DNA from: Quercus robur
Taxonomy: Eukaryota > Streptophyta > Magnoliopsida > Fagales > Fagaceae
Assembly (NCBI RefSeq): GCF_932294415.1
Contig: NC_065537.1
Location: forward strand, 69,569,761 to 69,633,760
Length of the DNA: 64,000 nucleotides
Reading direction: 5' to 3'
Below the pieces are notes generated by a model. It was not told the DNA's origin, searched no databases, and was given only the letters and a program-made list of their open reading frames with translations. The position numbers and the translations under genes are program-made. Below are positions 11,535-22,809 of the stretch, in pieces (positions within the stretch are counted from its first letter, which is position 1; every line of letters starts with the position of its first letter).

Positions 11535-12011
11535 TGATGGAACACAAATCCGTCAGTGAGTGAGCAGATGGAATCACTCGTGGAATGTGATGGTTTGCTC
11601 GACGAGGGACACCGGTGTGGCGCCTGCCACAAAGTCTCCGATGCCAAAGTTAGGATCACAGTTAAACACAATAAAGAAATAAAAGATAGTTTCAGAGTAT
11701 TTTTGCATCTGTCTGCTTCTGTTGGTTGTGTGAAAGTTTTATACCTGAGGCCATAAGGGCTAGCCGTTGAGGCTGTTAATGCTTTCTTTTGTAACGCACC
11801 TGGCCAGTAATGAGACTTTTAATAGGCCCTCCAACGGTCTTCTTGGTCGATTTGGTAACTGCTCGGATCATTGATTGATCGCATTGAATAACTCTCTGCC
11901 TTCGTCAGTGATGATGGCTTCCTTCGTTGTTTCTGATCACTTCGTCATAGATGATTCTCCTGTCAGTAATGTTATCTTCGTCAGCGGGATGTAGAGTCGT
12001 CATTCCCGTCA
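11535..12011 (-). repeat. 5' LTR of element 2
   Basis: This 477-bp LTR supplies promoter and start for the element. On the minus strand a TATAAAA box lies at 11737-11743, about 200 bp upstream of the primer binding site. A perfect target duplication follows at 12012-12016. Confidence 0.93.
11737..11743 (-). promoter_or_regulatory. TATA box in the 5' LTR of element 2
   Basis: TATAAAA on the minus strand lies in the middle of the LTR in the context GGTATAAAACTTTC. Position and orientation fit the U3 promoter for the gag-pol transcript. Confidence 0.6.
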
Positions 12012-12295
12012 ATAAGTATAAGAACGGATTCAGCAAGTTGAATTAGCATTACATCCATAAGTGGATGGACCCATCTTAAAGGATAACTATAAGGTCCAAA
12101 TAGTGGACAGATTTAACAAGAAGTTGAATTAGCATTACATCCATAAGTGACGGACTCATCCTAAAAGATAATAAATATATTCCCTAGGAGGACAGGTTCA
12201 TCCCATTAAATGATAACCAATATACGGGGTCAACATCACAATAAGTTAACACTGCTCATCCAGAAGAGGACGGGTGCATCCAAAAGTTGATTACG
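12012..12295. repeat. Short dispersed repeats of the element 1 tail
   Basis: Imperfect repeats of about 85 bp contain 'aagttgaattagcattac', 'catccataagtgga' and 'tcctaaaggataa'. The same family is seen at 2165-2369 on the other side of element 2. They correspond in position to the 66-bp array of element 2 but differ in sequence. Confidence 0.75.
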
Positions 12296-12296
12296 T

Positions 12297-13482
12297 TCAC
12301 ACAACCATTAACTACATAGACGGATAATGCAAATTAAGTAAATATTCATTGAATCCCATAAAGGGAGAAAAGTTTAGATATAAAGAACAACGGTTAAAAT
12401 CAGAAATTAACTGTTCTCCAAAAAACTTTACATAAAACAAAACTCTACTGCTGAACGGTCAGGGTGTCGTCCTCCTCCACAACATGTATGCCTTTAGGTT
12501 GACAGGTACCTTCGTCAACGGTTTTCTCTTGACCTCCAAGAACAACATCCCCGTCACCCTGAATGTCGACATTAGCATCATTAGCAGCATCTTTAACAAA
12601 TAGGTCCTTTGTACTCTCCAAGAGGACAGGTTGAGCTGTTGATTGAGCCTGAGTCTTAATGGTGGCATGGGACACGTCCAAGTTTGGATAAGAATTCTTA
12701 ACCTGACGGAGAGCATCATCGAAACCTTCAGCAAACGATTCTCCAAGTTTTGCAAAGAGGGCATCGGAGTCACGATACTCACGTACCACTTCCTTTTTCG
12801 CTTGACGGAGCTAGTTCTTGGTATCAGTAATTTCTTTCTCCTTGTCCTCCAGAACCTGTCTCAATAACTCCATCTACTTTTCAAGCTTTTCCCTGGCTTG
12901 CTCCGAGCAGGCAAGTTTCTTCTCCATACCCGTCCTCCAGGCCTTAAGCACGTTCAGCTCATCCTTCGTCGAGCTAGCCTTCGCCCTAATATGATCCAAG
13001 GTCATCTCATGGTTTAGACAATGACCCATCAGCCCTTTCATCATCAACATTGCCCGAAAGCAAAGCAGAGTTAGAAACATGGCAACATAAAAATTATATA
13101 GAAAGTGGACGGATGTAGTTACCTAAGCAATGTTGAAAAGCCTCGTCTCTCCCATTGCCTTGATAGCATGGTTGCCCAGGTCCTCATAGTCTTCGGTTGA
13201 AATTATGGACGTGAGCTTTTCCAAGGCATACTTAGAGTCCTCACGAAGAAGGACAGGTGGCTTCTTAGCCACGGTGTCCGGACCCTTCATGAGACCCTTC
13301 CCCCGTCCTATCCCAACGGGGGTAACCGTCTTCTTTTCAACTTTTAAACCAATGACGAGCTCGGGGGCAGTCTTGGGCTTCTTTGGAAGACGGTCGGTCT
13401 TCTCCTGTGGTTTTCTCTTAGTTGGATGAACCCATCCCCTTGGAGGTAATTTCCCCTTGTTTTTTCAGAGATAGCTTGCTGC
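12297..13482 (-). pseudogene. Element 1 antisense gene, duplicated exon block (distal copy)
   Basis: On the minus strand this block encodes, in pieces, the same coiled-coil and tail exons as 13621-14850. Recognisable parts are GPDTVAKKPPVLL-like sequence near 13250, DELNVLKAWRTGMEKKLACS near 12930 and EYRDSDALFAKLGESFAEGF near 12740. The tail QGDGDVVLGGQEKTVDEGT runs to a stop at 12445. It is broken by at least one stop (near 12809) and lacks an N-terminal exon of its own. It is best read as a tandem duplication inside the element. Confidence 0.72.
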
Positions 13483-13548
13483 TTGATGTAAGCCCTTCTC
13501 CTAGCAGCGTCCATTTCTGTTCAAAGGTGGACGGATATCAGAAGTAAA

Positions 13549-13576
13549 ATATATATATATATATATATATATATAA
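13549..13576. repeat. AT microsatellite between duplicated blocks
   Basis: A pure (AT)n run of about 28 bases lies at the junction of the two duplicated exon blocks of element 1. Confidence 0.9.
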
Positions 13577-13785
13577 TAGGTGATGGACTTACGTTGACAG
13601 ATTTGAAGGTCGTAACTACATTCACACAACCATTAACTACATAGACGAATAATGCAAATTAAGTAAATATTCATTGAATCCCATAAAGGGAGAAAAGTTT
13701 AGATATAAAGAACAACAATTAAAATCAAAAATTAACTATTCTCCAAAAAACTTTACATAAAACAAAATAAAAATAAAACAAAACT

Positions 13786-15878
13786 CTACTGCTGAATGGT
13801 CGGGGTGTCGTCCTCCTCCACAACATGTACGCCTTCAGGGTGACGGGTACCTTTGTCAACGGTTTTCTCTTGACCTCCAAGAACAACATCCCCGTCACCC
13901 TGAATGTCAACGTTAGCATCATTAGCAACATCTTCAGCAAACAGGTCCTTCGTACTCTTCGAGAGGACAAGCTGAGCTGTTGTTTGAGCTTGGGTCTCAA
14001 TGGTGACATGGGACACGTCTAGGTCTGGATAAGAATTCTTAACCTAACGGAGAGCATCATCGAAACCTTCAGCAAATGATTCTCCAAGTTCTGCAAGGAG
14101 GGCGTCGGAGTCACGATACTCACGTACCGTTTCCTTCTTCTCTTGACGGAGCTGGTTCTTGGTGTTAGTAATTTCTTTCTCCTTGTCCTCCAAAACTTGT
14201 CTCAATAACTCCATCTGCTTTTCAAGCTCTTCCCTGGCTTACTCCGAGCAGGCAAGTTTCTTCTCCATACCCGTCCTCCAGGCCTCGAGCACGTTCAACT
14301 CATCCTTCATCTAGCTAGCCTTCGCCCTAATACGATCCAAGGTCGTCTCATGGTTTAGACAATGACCCATCAGCCCTTTCATCATCAACATTGCCTGAAA
14401 GCAAAGCAGAGTTAGAAACATGGCAACATAAAAATTATATAGAAAGTGGACGGATGCGGTTACCTAAGCAATGTTGAAAAGCCTCGTCTCCCCCATTGCC
14501 TCGATAGCATGGTTGCCTAGGTCCTCATAGTCGTTAGTTGAAATTATGGATGTGAGCTTTTCCAAGGCATACTTAGAGTCCTCACGAAGGAGGATAGGTG
14601 GCTTCTCAGCCATGGTGTCCGGGCCCTTCATGAGACCCTTCCCCCGTCCTATCCCAACGGGGGTAACCGTCTTCTTTTCAACTTTCAAACCAATGACGGG
14701 CTCGGGGGCAGTCTTGGGCTTCTTCGGAAGATGGTTGGTCTTCTCCTGTGGTTTTCTCTTAGTGGACGGTTTGGATGAATCCATCCCCTTGGAGGTACCC
14801 TCCCCTTGGAGGTACCCTCCCCTTGTTTTTTTAGAGATAGCTTGCCCACGTTGACGGTGATGGACTAGGCATAGTACCAAAAAAGGGTGTCAAGAGTGAC
14901 CAATTTTGCCCACGTTCTCTCCTTTAGCTTGGATTTATTGAAAATCCTCTCCAAGAAACTCTACTACTCCAATGAAACTAGTGGTTGCTCTCGGACTGCA
15001 AAAGAGGACGGTTAAAGAAACATAAAAAATAATCAACAATAACAATGAAAATTTTACAACCTAAATGTGGACGAGTACATACCAGATGGGGGCATTATGC
15101 CCCATGTTGTGTCAAATGGCATATACTCATTATCACTAAGATGACACATCCACTCATCACCCTCCATAAAAAAATATCTACTCTTCCAGTTTCTGTTGGA
15201 ATCGGGGGTTTCACACACGAGCCTCAACAATGGGCTTCGAGGCACAAAACTATACATGCCCTTTGACTAGGCAATCTCAACTGGATGGTAACAGTGAAAG
15301 AATTCTTCCACCATCAACCTCCTTGCCCCATCTGACATGGCCCGGTACAAAACCTCAACACCGAGGAAAACTCTCCAAGCATTGGGAGAGATCTGGGTGA
15401 CAGCCAAGCCTAGGTATTGGAGAAGGCGACGGTGGAGTGCACTAAGGGGGAATCTGAGTCCGGCCTTCAACATCTGCTCGTATATCCCAACACCTTCTAC
15501 ACCTTCGTAATAATATTTCTCCGACTTGTAGGGTAGACAGAAGGGTATGTTGACGGGTATTTGGTACTTCTCCCTAAGCGTTTTGAAATGAGTTTCTTTG
15601 ATTGTGGAAGTGAAATCATTGACTGTCCATATGGGAAACATTATAAATTCCCTAAGTCCATCAAGAACTACGACGGATTGGACTGGGGGTTCAGCATCAA
15701 CTAAGTCATCACTATGACCATCCTCTGACCTACCTATCTCCTCATCCCTTGAAGGAGAAGTGGTCGATGAGTCCCTATCTTCACTTGAAGTGCTAGGGTC
15801 GTTTTGCCCTAACGAGTACACTTCTTTATAGTCCGCCCCTTCGCGGACACACGATTGATTACTTGACGCACTAGACAT
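13786..15878 (-). pseudogene. Element 1 antisense gene (proximal copy, with N-terminal exon)
   Basis: The N-terminal exon starts at 15878 (MSSASSNQS) and has the same domain as element 2: KAGLRFPLSALHRRLLQYLG, then TQISPNAWRVF. The frame is cut by a TAG at about 15267-15269. It then continues as a WKSRYFFMEGD region to a donor-like CTG/GTATGT near 15078. A degenerate middle exon follows (about 14880-15010). A basic exon spans 14464-14850 (KRKPQEK, GKGLMKGPD) and a coiled-coil exon about 14016-14400, with the acidic tail ending at 13786. Stops near 14045, 14240 and 14312 break the coiled coil. The exon order matches the intact gene of element 2, and this supports that model. Confidence 0.75.
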
Positions 15879-16327
15879 CTTTTACCTACACTTGACGGGC
15901 AAAACCTAAGACACAGACGAATCTATATATAGACGATGAGTATGCAAATGTTTTCAAAAGTAGCAAGGAAATTCAAAAAAGTAAAGTGCTTACTGATTGA
16001 AGACAAGCCAAAAATAAGGTATAGATGATGGGTGTGCTAGGTGGACGGTGTGCTAGTTTGCCAAAGTAGACGGGTGTGCTCTGATCACAGACTCACTGAA
16101 GAAAGTAAAAAATGAAAATGAAGGAAGCTAGTTTATGTAGAGAGAATGACATAAAAGACGAAGGGATGCTTCATTCTACGAGATCAGCCACTAGAGAAGC
16201 GACACATGTCCTTATGAGCATTAAATAACCATAAGCCAGGCTGTCAATCTATGCACGCTTCCCTGAAAACGAATCTGATGTCGTCACTCCACGAATTTGT
16301 CCATGAGTGATGACGGATCCATGGAGT

Positions 16328-16338
16328 GAGGGGGCAAC
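16328..16338 (+). other. Polypurine tract of element 1
   Basis: GAGGGGGCAAC lies just upstream of the presumed 3' LTR. It ends in the same GGGGGCAAC as the polypurine tract of element 2. Confidence 0.6.
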
Positions 16339-16896
16339 TAAAGAGTGTAAAACTATGATGACGGATCCATTCATATAAACCTAATCATTTCAGGATGAGT
16401 GGACTGATAGAGGACAGATCCCGATGGCGGACGGATCCAAGGTGCATGGATGCGAGGAGGACGGGTCTCATAGGCCACGTGACTTCTACATGATTTTAGT
16501 GGCTTCCAAGGAATCCTAAAAGGAAATAACTTGCATCCCACGGCTAACCCTAGTCAATAGAATCCCAATATAGGAAGAATCCTAGCATGAAAAGGATTCC
16601 GTAATATACGCCCATTAATGATGATCTTCCCCTAAGGAAACGCATTGCTACGCAAGTAATGGACGTCGGTTCTACACTACTATAAAAACCTAAAGGCTCC
16701 CAGAAAACAAGGTAAGCATATTAATCTCAGCTCTGGCACTCTAGAGTTGTGAGGAGTTTTAACTTAACCTTTGGAGGGTACTTGGCCGGCACCACACCGG
16801 TTCTCTCTGTTAGGCCTTCTCTTTTTGTGTTGTGCAGGTATTGTTAGGAGTGCACGTGGACCGTGTGACTTACTAATTGATTTTTCGGCATCATCA
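16339..16896 (+). repeat. Probable 3' LTR of element 1
   Basis: The start is set by the polypurine-like run. The first bases are TA, probably a mutated TG. The end is set at CATCATCA, where host-like sequence begins. A TATAAAAA box lies at about 16680. Length is about 558 bp. There is no second LTR in the window to confirm the ends. Confidence 0.6.
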
Positions 16897-17021
16897 GCAA
16901 CTAACTTTTCACCCACTACATTTATTGCCATGGGTACACATTTCTGATTTCTCCTTACCAATTTATTCGGGCTGCAATCAATTTAAGAGAAAAAATTAAT
17001 AAATAAAGAACACTGAATGGA

Positions 17022-17177
17022 TTTTTTTTTTTTTTTTACAAGAAAGAAATTCTACTCTAACCCAATCTAAGTGTATATTTGTGTGAAGCTCTCTCCTGGA
17101 GACTTGAACCCCGGCCCTTACCCCCCACACCCCACAAGCACTTATACTTATGGAGTAACCATCGCACCAAGGGTGTG
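17022..17177 (-). mobile_element. tRNA-derived SINE, minus-strand copy
   Basis: The poly-A end appears as a T run at 17022-17037. Reading the minus strand, the element has a CCTTGGTGCGATGGTTACTCC head (box A-like), GGTTCAAGTCTC-like box B (here mutated), then the conserved GGAGGGAG..TTCACAC body. It is the same family as 18980-19136. It lies head to head with the next copy. Confidence 0.75.
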
Positions 17178-17338
17178 GTGGTTAAAAAAAAAGCTTTTGT
17201 CACTCCATAAGTATAAATCCTTGTAGGGTGTGGGGGGCAAGGGCCGTGGTTTAAGTTTTCAGGAGGGAGCTTCACACACATATACACTTAGATTAGACTA
17301 GAGTAGAAATTCAATCTTGTATAAAAAAAATAAATAAA
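17178..17338 (+). mobile_element. tRNA-derived SINE, plus-strand copy, damaged head
   Basis: The body from the 'actccataagtataaatcc' region to the A-rich tail (17318-17342) matches the SINE at 18980, but the head before it is replaced by 'aaaaaaaaagcttttgtc'. Together with the minus-strand copy it makes a palindrome with arms of about 130 bases. Confidence 0.7.
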
Positions 17339-18675
17339 TAAAAAGCTTTTGTCGTTACCCTGAGTCCTTCTTTAACCAAAAACCGTACATATGACTCGTC
17401 AAATGTGCTTGCCACCCTATTGTATTTGTAGGGGTGAAAATTTGAAACCTATTCAAATATGTGGTACAAGAAATATACACGTTTTGACCTTTTACATTTT
17501 TTTTTTTTTTTTGTAAACAAAAAATTGATAAAGGGGGCCGACTAGTGTGGCTTTTTTACCTCTACGTGACTATAATAGCACTTTACCCACTCTCGGACGA
17601 GACCTCATACTCTTGGTCTTTGAGAAACTCACTTATTATCTTTGGATCATTTAGAATGGAAATGAGATATAAGGAGTACCAACACATAGCTAGTTGTTGA
17701 TATCATATTGTAAAAACTTTGAAAAGGAGAATCACAACAGGAGGAAGAATGAATACAACTTTCGTATGCTTATTATATGTTGTATGTTACTTTTTGAAGT
17801 CGTAATTTTTTGTTCACTTGCTCCTACTCATATTTAATAGTGATCCCCATCCTCCTGAACACCAATGAAGACTTTTCATTTTCATTAATGATATTATTGT
17901 AAATGTAGAGACAGTGCTGATTATGAAGGTTATAACTTGGTGAGAAGGGAGCCAAAAAAGGTTGTCCAAGTGGCTACCAATCCACAAATACTTAACACAG
18001 GTTTGATATTTATTATGGATTCAAACTATCAGGGTAGCATATTTAATAAGTAGTATTTCTAACCATCTAAAAAAAAAAATTTATTTGATAAATCTTTTAA
18101 CTTATCATTTTTTTTACTTGAAAGTCACAACTCATTTTTCAATATTAGTTTTATTTGATTTGATGGTTTTGAAAAACTATATACATTTTTATTTGAAAGA
18201 TAATGCATATTAAATGATATTTTCTTAAAAAGTATATTTTTAGAATAGGACCAATAATATAGGATTGGGAGTACCATATAGTATATAGTAAAAATAAGGT
18301 CTTATACGAGTTTGCATCATATGATTCAACATAAGTGTTATGCTTCATATGACATGCTTTTCTATATAGCATGCACTAAAAGTATATTAACAATATTAAC
18401 ATAATATTCTAGGTGAAAACCTCTATATCAAGATTTCAATAATTTTATAATAAAATGCCGTTTTTTAAATTTTGTGCCAATTTAAAGGAAGCTTATTTAT
18501 TTTAAATTATTTTATTCATCTACCACGATTTTTAGTTTTAATAATGAAGGACCATGTGCCTCGAGTTGTATTTGTATTATCTACTTTCATCATATAATCT
18601 AAGTAAATTAAAATTATTGAAACAATTACCTATAACTTATCTTGTTTATCTTGCCTAGGTACACCACCTTAAACC
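17339..18675. other. AT-rich spacer without recognisable genes
   Basis: There is no coding sequence that I can support. The part about 18090-18440 resembles 44775-45065, upstream of CNL copy III (shared 'cttgaaagataat', 'cataagtgtta' and a 'tatatagcac/tatatagcat' motif). It is therefore probably old upstream sequence of a CNL unit. Confidence 0.5.
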
Positions 18676-19686
18676 TGATTTAAAAAAAGAAAGAAAGTAC
18701 ATCTATATTTTTATATAACTTAGTGCACTCTTATCTTCTAAATTTAAGTTTTTGCTATTATAAAGGGTAAAATAATAGTACCATTATAGGGGTAAAAGAA
18801 TAGTACGATAAAAATTGTTCATTTAGATTATTGTAACACGATGTATTGCAAGATGAAGTGACTTTTTGTTCTTGTAAAAACAATTTTTTATTTAATTTTT
18901 TAAAAAAAATATCCAATGAAAATAAGCTAATTAAATAGACTTGACCCAATTTTAAGAATTTTAACATACTATCCCTATACCACCGCATACCCTTGGTGCG
19001 ATGGTTACTCCACAAGTATAAGTACTTGTGGGGTGTGGGGGGCAAGGGTGGATATTCAAGTCTCTAGGAGGGAGTTTCACACACATATACATTTAGATTA
19101 GGTTAGAGTAGAATTCTATCTTATATAAAAAAAAAATACTATCCCTATAAAAATTCATTTAAAAAGAATAAAGTATATAATACGTTTCGTTATCATGCAT
19201 AACAAAATTTAATGCAGAATTGTTTTGTCTATGTAAGGAGAAATTATTAGGTCCATCAAGAGAATTGTTGATGTGATTTTCCTCGACCTGCCAACTAATA
19301 AAATGTTGTTATTTATACCAATGTGACCTCATCTGATAATTTTTATTTTTTATTCCTTGTGCTGATTAGAAAACTCACACATCCATTTCCATAAATGACA
19401 TCATCTCATTAGTCAAGAAAGAACACATCAACAATCCTCTCATGTAAATAATAAGTTCTCCTATGTAAGGGTACTTTCATACTATTAAAGTCTTAACCTA
19501 ACCGAAGCAATGGCAATCGTTTTTCCACCCACTACATTTATTGCCATGGGTACGCATTTGTGATTTCACCGAACCAATTTATTCAGCCTGCTATTGGTTT
19601 AAGGGGAAAAAATAAAGAGTTCTGAATGGCTTTTAGATTTTTTTTATATAAAATCTGATTTTTTATAGATTTTTTAGTATCAAATA
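18676..19686. repeat. Host segmental duplication, copy A
   Basis: From 'cctgatttaaaaaaa' through 'ttgctattata', 'gatgaagtgactttttgtt' and 'ccctataaaaattcattta' to the 'cccactacatttattgcc' block, this matches 19687-20220 and 21311-21360. Copy A carries a SINE that copy B lacks. A third partial match starts at about 16909. Confidence 0.8.
18980..19136 (+). mobile_element. tRNA-derived SINE with 13-bp target duplication
   Basis: The box A region TTGGTGCGATGGTTACTCC and the box B-like ATTCAAGTCTC are in tRNA-like order. A conserved body and an A-rich tail follow. The flanks TACTATCCCTATA at 18967-18979 and 19137-19149 are identical. The paralogous segment at 19965-19985 has only one copy of this site and no SINE. 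This defines both ends of the element. Confidence 0.9.
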
Positions 19687-20220
19687 AACCTGATTTAAAA
19701 AAAAAAAAAGTACATCTGTATTTTTTATATAACTTAGTGCACTCTCATCCATTGTTTTAAATTAATGTTTTTGCTATTATAGAGGGTAAAAGAATAGTAC
19801 TATTATAGAGGGTAGAAGAATAGTATGATAAAAATTGTTCGTTTAGATTATCGTAACATGATGTATTGCAAAATGAAGTGACTTTTTGTTCTTGTAATTT
19901 TTTTTAAGTACCTAATGAAAATAAGCTAATTAAATAGACCTTATCCAATTTCAAGAAGTTTAACATACCATCCCTATAAAAATTCATTTAAAAAGAATAA
20001 AGTTCCCCCTCAAAAAAAGAAGAAGAATAAAGTATATAATACGTTTTGTTATCATGCATAATAAAATTTAACGCACAATTGTTTAATTCGTCTATGAAGG
20101 AGTTTAATGCATAATAAAATCTTTACCTAACTGAAGTAATGGCAACTGTTTTTCCTCCCCCACTACATTTATTATCCTGGGTACGCATTTCCGATTTCAC
20201 TTACCCAATTTATTCAGCTT
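19687..20220. repeat. Host segmental duplication, copy B (left part)
   Basis: Paralogous to 18676-19620. It continues at 21311 after the hAT element inserted at 20221. Confidence 0.78.
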
Positions 20221-21310
20221 TAGGGGTGTCAATAATGTTCGACCCAACCCGCGAACTCGACACGAACCCAACACGGTTTTTTTCGGGTTAGGGTTGGGCC
20301 TTAATGGGTTTGGGTCATAAATGGGTCGACCCGAAAGCGACACGATAAGAAACGTGTCATAAGCGGGTCAACCCGCGTAACCCGCAATAGACACGTTTGA
20401 CACGCCAATTTATTTGTGTCAAACCCAAAATGACCCACTTAACACAACCCGTTTAACTCGTATAACAAATAAATAATTATTTTATTTTAGATTTTTCAAA
20501 TACCTTTTATATCCAACATATATTTTAAATTTAAAAAGAAAAGTAAGTAATTACAAATGAGAAAGGTAATCTTATTTGTTTCATTAGTTATTATTACTCT
20601 TACATTATTATTATTTAGTTCTTGTCAAACTGTTGAGGCATGATTATATTTTGTAACTACTAATACTTTTTTTTTTTTTTTTGGCATAGAACTTGTACAA
20701 ATGAAATTGGATGAGCTTGTGCAAGATGTTATGAACTTGGACATCAACAAAGAATCTATGGATAATAATCGTGGTCATAGTCAGGATTAGTCTACTATTT
20801 GCTCAAATTCTTTCAATATTGATACTTAGCATTTGGCGAGTTCCAAGGATATTATATTTTTGTTGAACTATGTTATTTTATTTTTGTTAAACTATGTTAT
20901 TTTGAATTTGGGTTGAAGTGTTGCACTTCTTTTGGAGTGTAAAGAACTTATTTCTAGATGAATGTTATATTTTTATTGAACTATATTATTTTGAATGTGG
21001 GTCGAAGACATAAAGTGTATGCACTGGTTTTTGGGATGTAAAAAATAATAATTTATAGATAGATGTTATATTTAATATTATGCAGGTTGAAATGGGTTGT
21101 GTTACATTCGTGTCAACCCAACACGATTCGTTTATTAAATGTGTCAAATGGGTTGGGTCAGGTCAACCCGCCTTATTAACAGGTCGGGTTAGGGTTGAAG
21201 GATCCTGACACGATTATTAAATGGGTCGGGTTAGGGTTGGGCCATTTAGTCTAATACCCCTACCTCGACACGACACGAACCCGACACGTTAACCCGAATT
21301 GACACCCCTA
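20221..21310. mobile_element. Non-autonomous hAT element, 1090 bp
   Basis: The ends are inverted (TAGGGGTGTCAAT and its complement). A perfect 8-bp target duplication TTCAGCTT lies at 20213-20220 and 21311-21318. The subterminal regions are packed with GGGTTGGG, GGGTCGACCCG and CGACACGA motifs on both strands. The interior is AT-rich with no transposase. An 8-bp duplication is diagnostic for hAT. The first ten bases equal those of the autonomous-type hAT at 26635, whose transposase could have moved it. Confidence 0.93.
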
Positions 21311-21318
21311 TTCAGCTT

Positions 21319-22686
21319 GCCATCAGTTTAAGGGGAAAAATAAAGAATGCTAAATGGATTTTGGATTTTTTATATATAAAAATATCATAGTCTAAGTAAG
21401 GTTTTGAAAGATGATTTTGTTAAAAATACAAAAAAAAAGTGATGATTGAATTACATCACTCTTGACAATAGGCATATATTATTAAATCTAGATTGAACCT
21501 TAACTTGATCTAAAAATCGCATTATTGGATTACTGGTTCAATTTGTGGATTCCAGTTGAATTGTAGGGTTAAATGAGAATTTTAAAAAATATATAAATAA
21601 GTTTGAAAATACATAAAATTAACATGTAATTAGAAAAAAAATAACATGCCTAAATTACTAATTAAAATAAATTTTAAAAAGCTTATTAAGTGGAACATCA
21701 ATTGTATTTTTTATTAATTAATCATAAGTGAAATCCATCATTATGTGAATTGCAGGATGCAAAAATTCTCTATTTTTATATATAGTCATTGTCAAGAAGA
21801 TAAATAAATAAATGTATAGATATATATATATATATATATATATTCAATTGCTCCCATGATCATACTAATTTTTAATACTAGAAAAATAAATGGATGTCCT
21901 AAAAGTTTTGATTTATGAATTATTTTTAGAAAATTTTTATTGAAAAAGAAAAAAGTAATTGATTTTTATATTTTCCATAAAAGTGATATAAAAACTTTCC
22001 TAAAATCATTCATTAACAAATTTCCTAAGGACAACTATTAATATGGTCCATTTTTAATAGAACCAAAAAAAAAAAAAAAAACCTAATTTGTAATAGTGAT
22101 CCCTATCCTCTTGAGCTCTAATTAAGTCTTCATTTTTAAACAATGATCCTTATCGTCTTGAGTGTAGCATACATTACAACATGAGCTTCATTGTCCCTGT
22201 TTGGCTGTCTTCTATATATTTTCTGTTTCTGTTCATTTTTCTGTTTCCTTTACTTTTCACTCGTCTGATCAGATTCATAATTGCAAATCAGATGGCTCTA
22301 GAGTCTAGTCCACCAATAAGCAGACACCCCAACTTTCCTTAGGACACATATATGTTGACTATTAGGACTTAGTCCTTTCTCCGTCTGACCCGCACCTTTA
22401 AAAGTAGACATCTTGTTAGGTAATAAAATTAAAACATCACATGCAGAATGACAAAGTTGAAGTGCTACGCCATTTAACAATTTTAATTTCAATTTTACCA
22501 TTGGCAAATAATTATTAAATACATGAATTATACATAAATAAATTAATTATGTGATGCTGCAAAATATGGTCATCTTTGAAAATCCACTAATCAATATAAG
22601 AGTATTGAACCAACCACAATTTTACAAAGCATCGTTAGAAGACAATTACAGGGTACGTAGTACTTAACAAGATAACCCTTGAGGCT
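21319..22686. other. AT-rich region upstream of CNL copy I
   Basis: No supported gene. It contains an (AT)n run near 21818-21841 and an A run near 22064. It should include the promoter of CNL copy I in its right part. Confidence 0.5.
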
Positions 22687-22694
22687 TATAAATA
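22687..22694 (+). promoter_or_regulatory. Possible TATA box of CNL copy I
   Basis: TATAAATA lies 116 bases upstream of the first ATG of the CNL reading frame. A run of 29 A (22779-22807) follows almost directly before the ATG. Confidence 0.4.
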
Positions 22695-22809
22695 TTGATG
22701 TTGTTATTCTAAGCTGGACACAACAACAACCTGCCTCTCATCACTTTCATCATCCCACAAACCCATATTGCATTCCTGAAAAAAAAAAAAAAAAAAAAAA
22801 AAAAAAACA

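Larger units (their letters stand above)
2370..12011 (-). mobile_element. Element 2: near-intact Ty3/gypsy Tat-type LTR retrotransposon
   Basis: A 9642-bp element lies on the minus strand. In element order it runs 5' LTR (11535-12011), primer binding site (11516-11531), gag-protease ORF, RT-RNaseH-RNaseH-integrase ORF, 66-bp tandem repeats, an antisense gene, polypurine tract (2847-2859) and 3' LTR (2370-2846). Both LTRs are 477 bp, and I count five substitutions and no indel between them, about 1%, so the insertion is recent. It sits inside element 1 with a perfect ATAAG duplication. The coding regions are open, so it may still be able to act as an autonomous element. The second, archaeal-like RNase H and the antisense ORF place it in the Tat lineage (Retand/Ogre relatives) by family knowledge. 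Confidence 0.93.
12012..16896 (+). mobile_element. Element 1, right part (tail repeats, antisense gene, 3' LTR)
   Basis: This continues the element interrupted at 2369. It holds the remaining tail repeats (12012-12295), two copies of a block with antisense exons (12297-13480 and 13621-14850), the antisense N-terminal exon (to 15878), a polypurine-like run ending about 16338 and a probable 3' LTR. The host flank that starts near 16897 matches host sequence at 19510 and 20140 from about 16909 onward, which supports the element ending here. The matching 5' LTR is outside the window. Confidence 0.8.

Noticed and set aside
18983..19055. tRNA gene from box A and box B motifs
   Set aside because: No cloverleaf or acceptor stem; it is the tRNA-derived head of a SINE.
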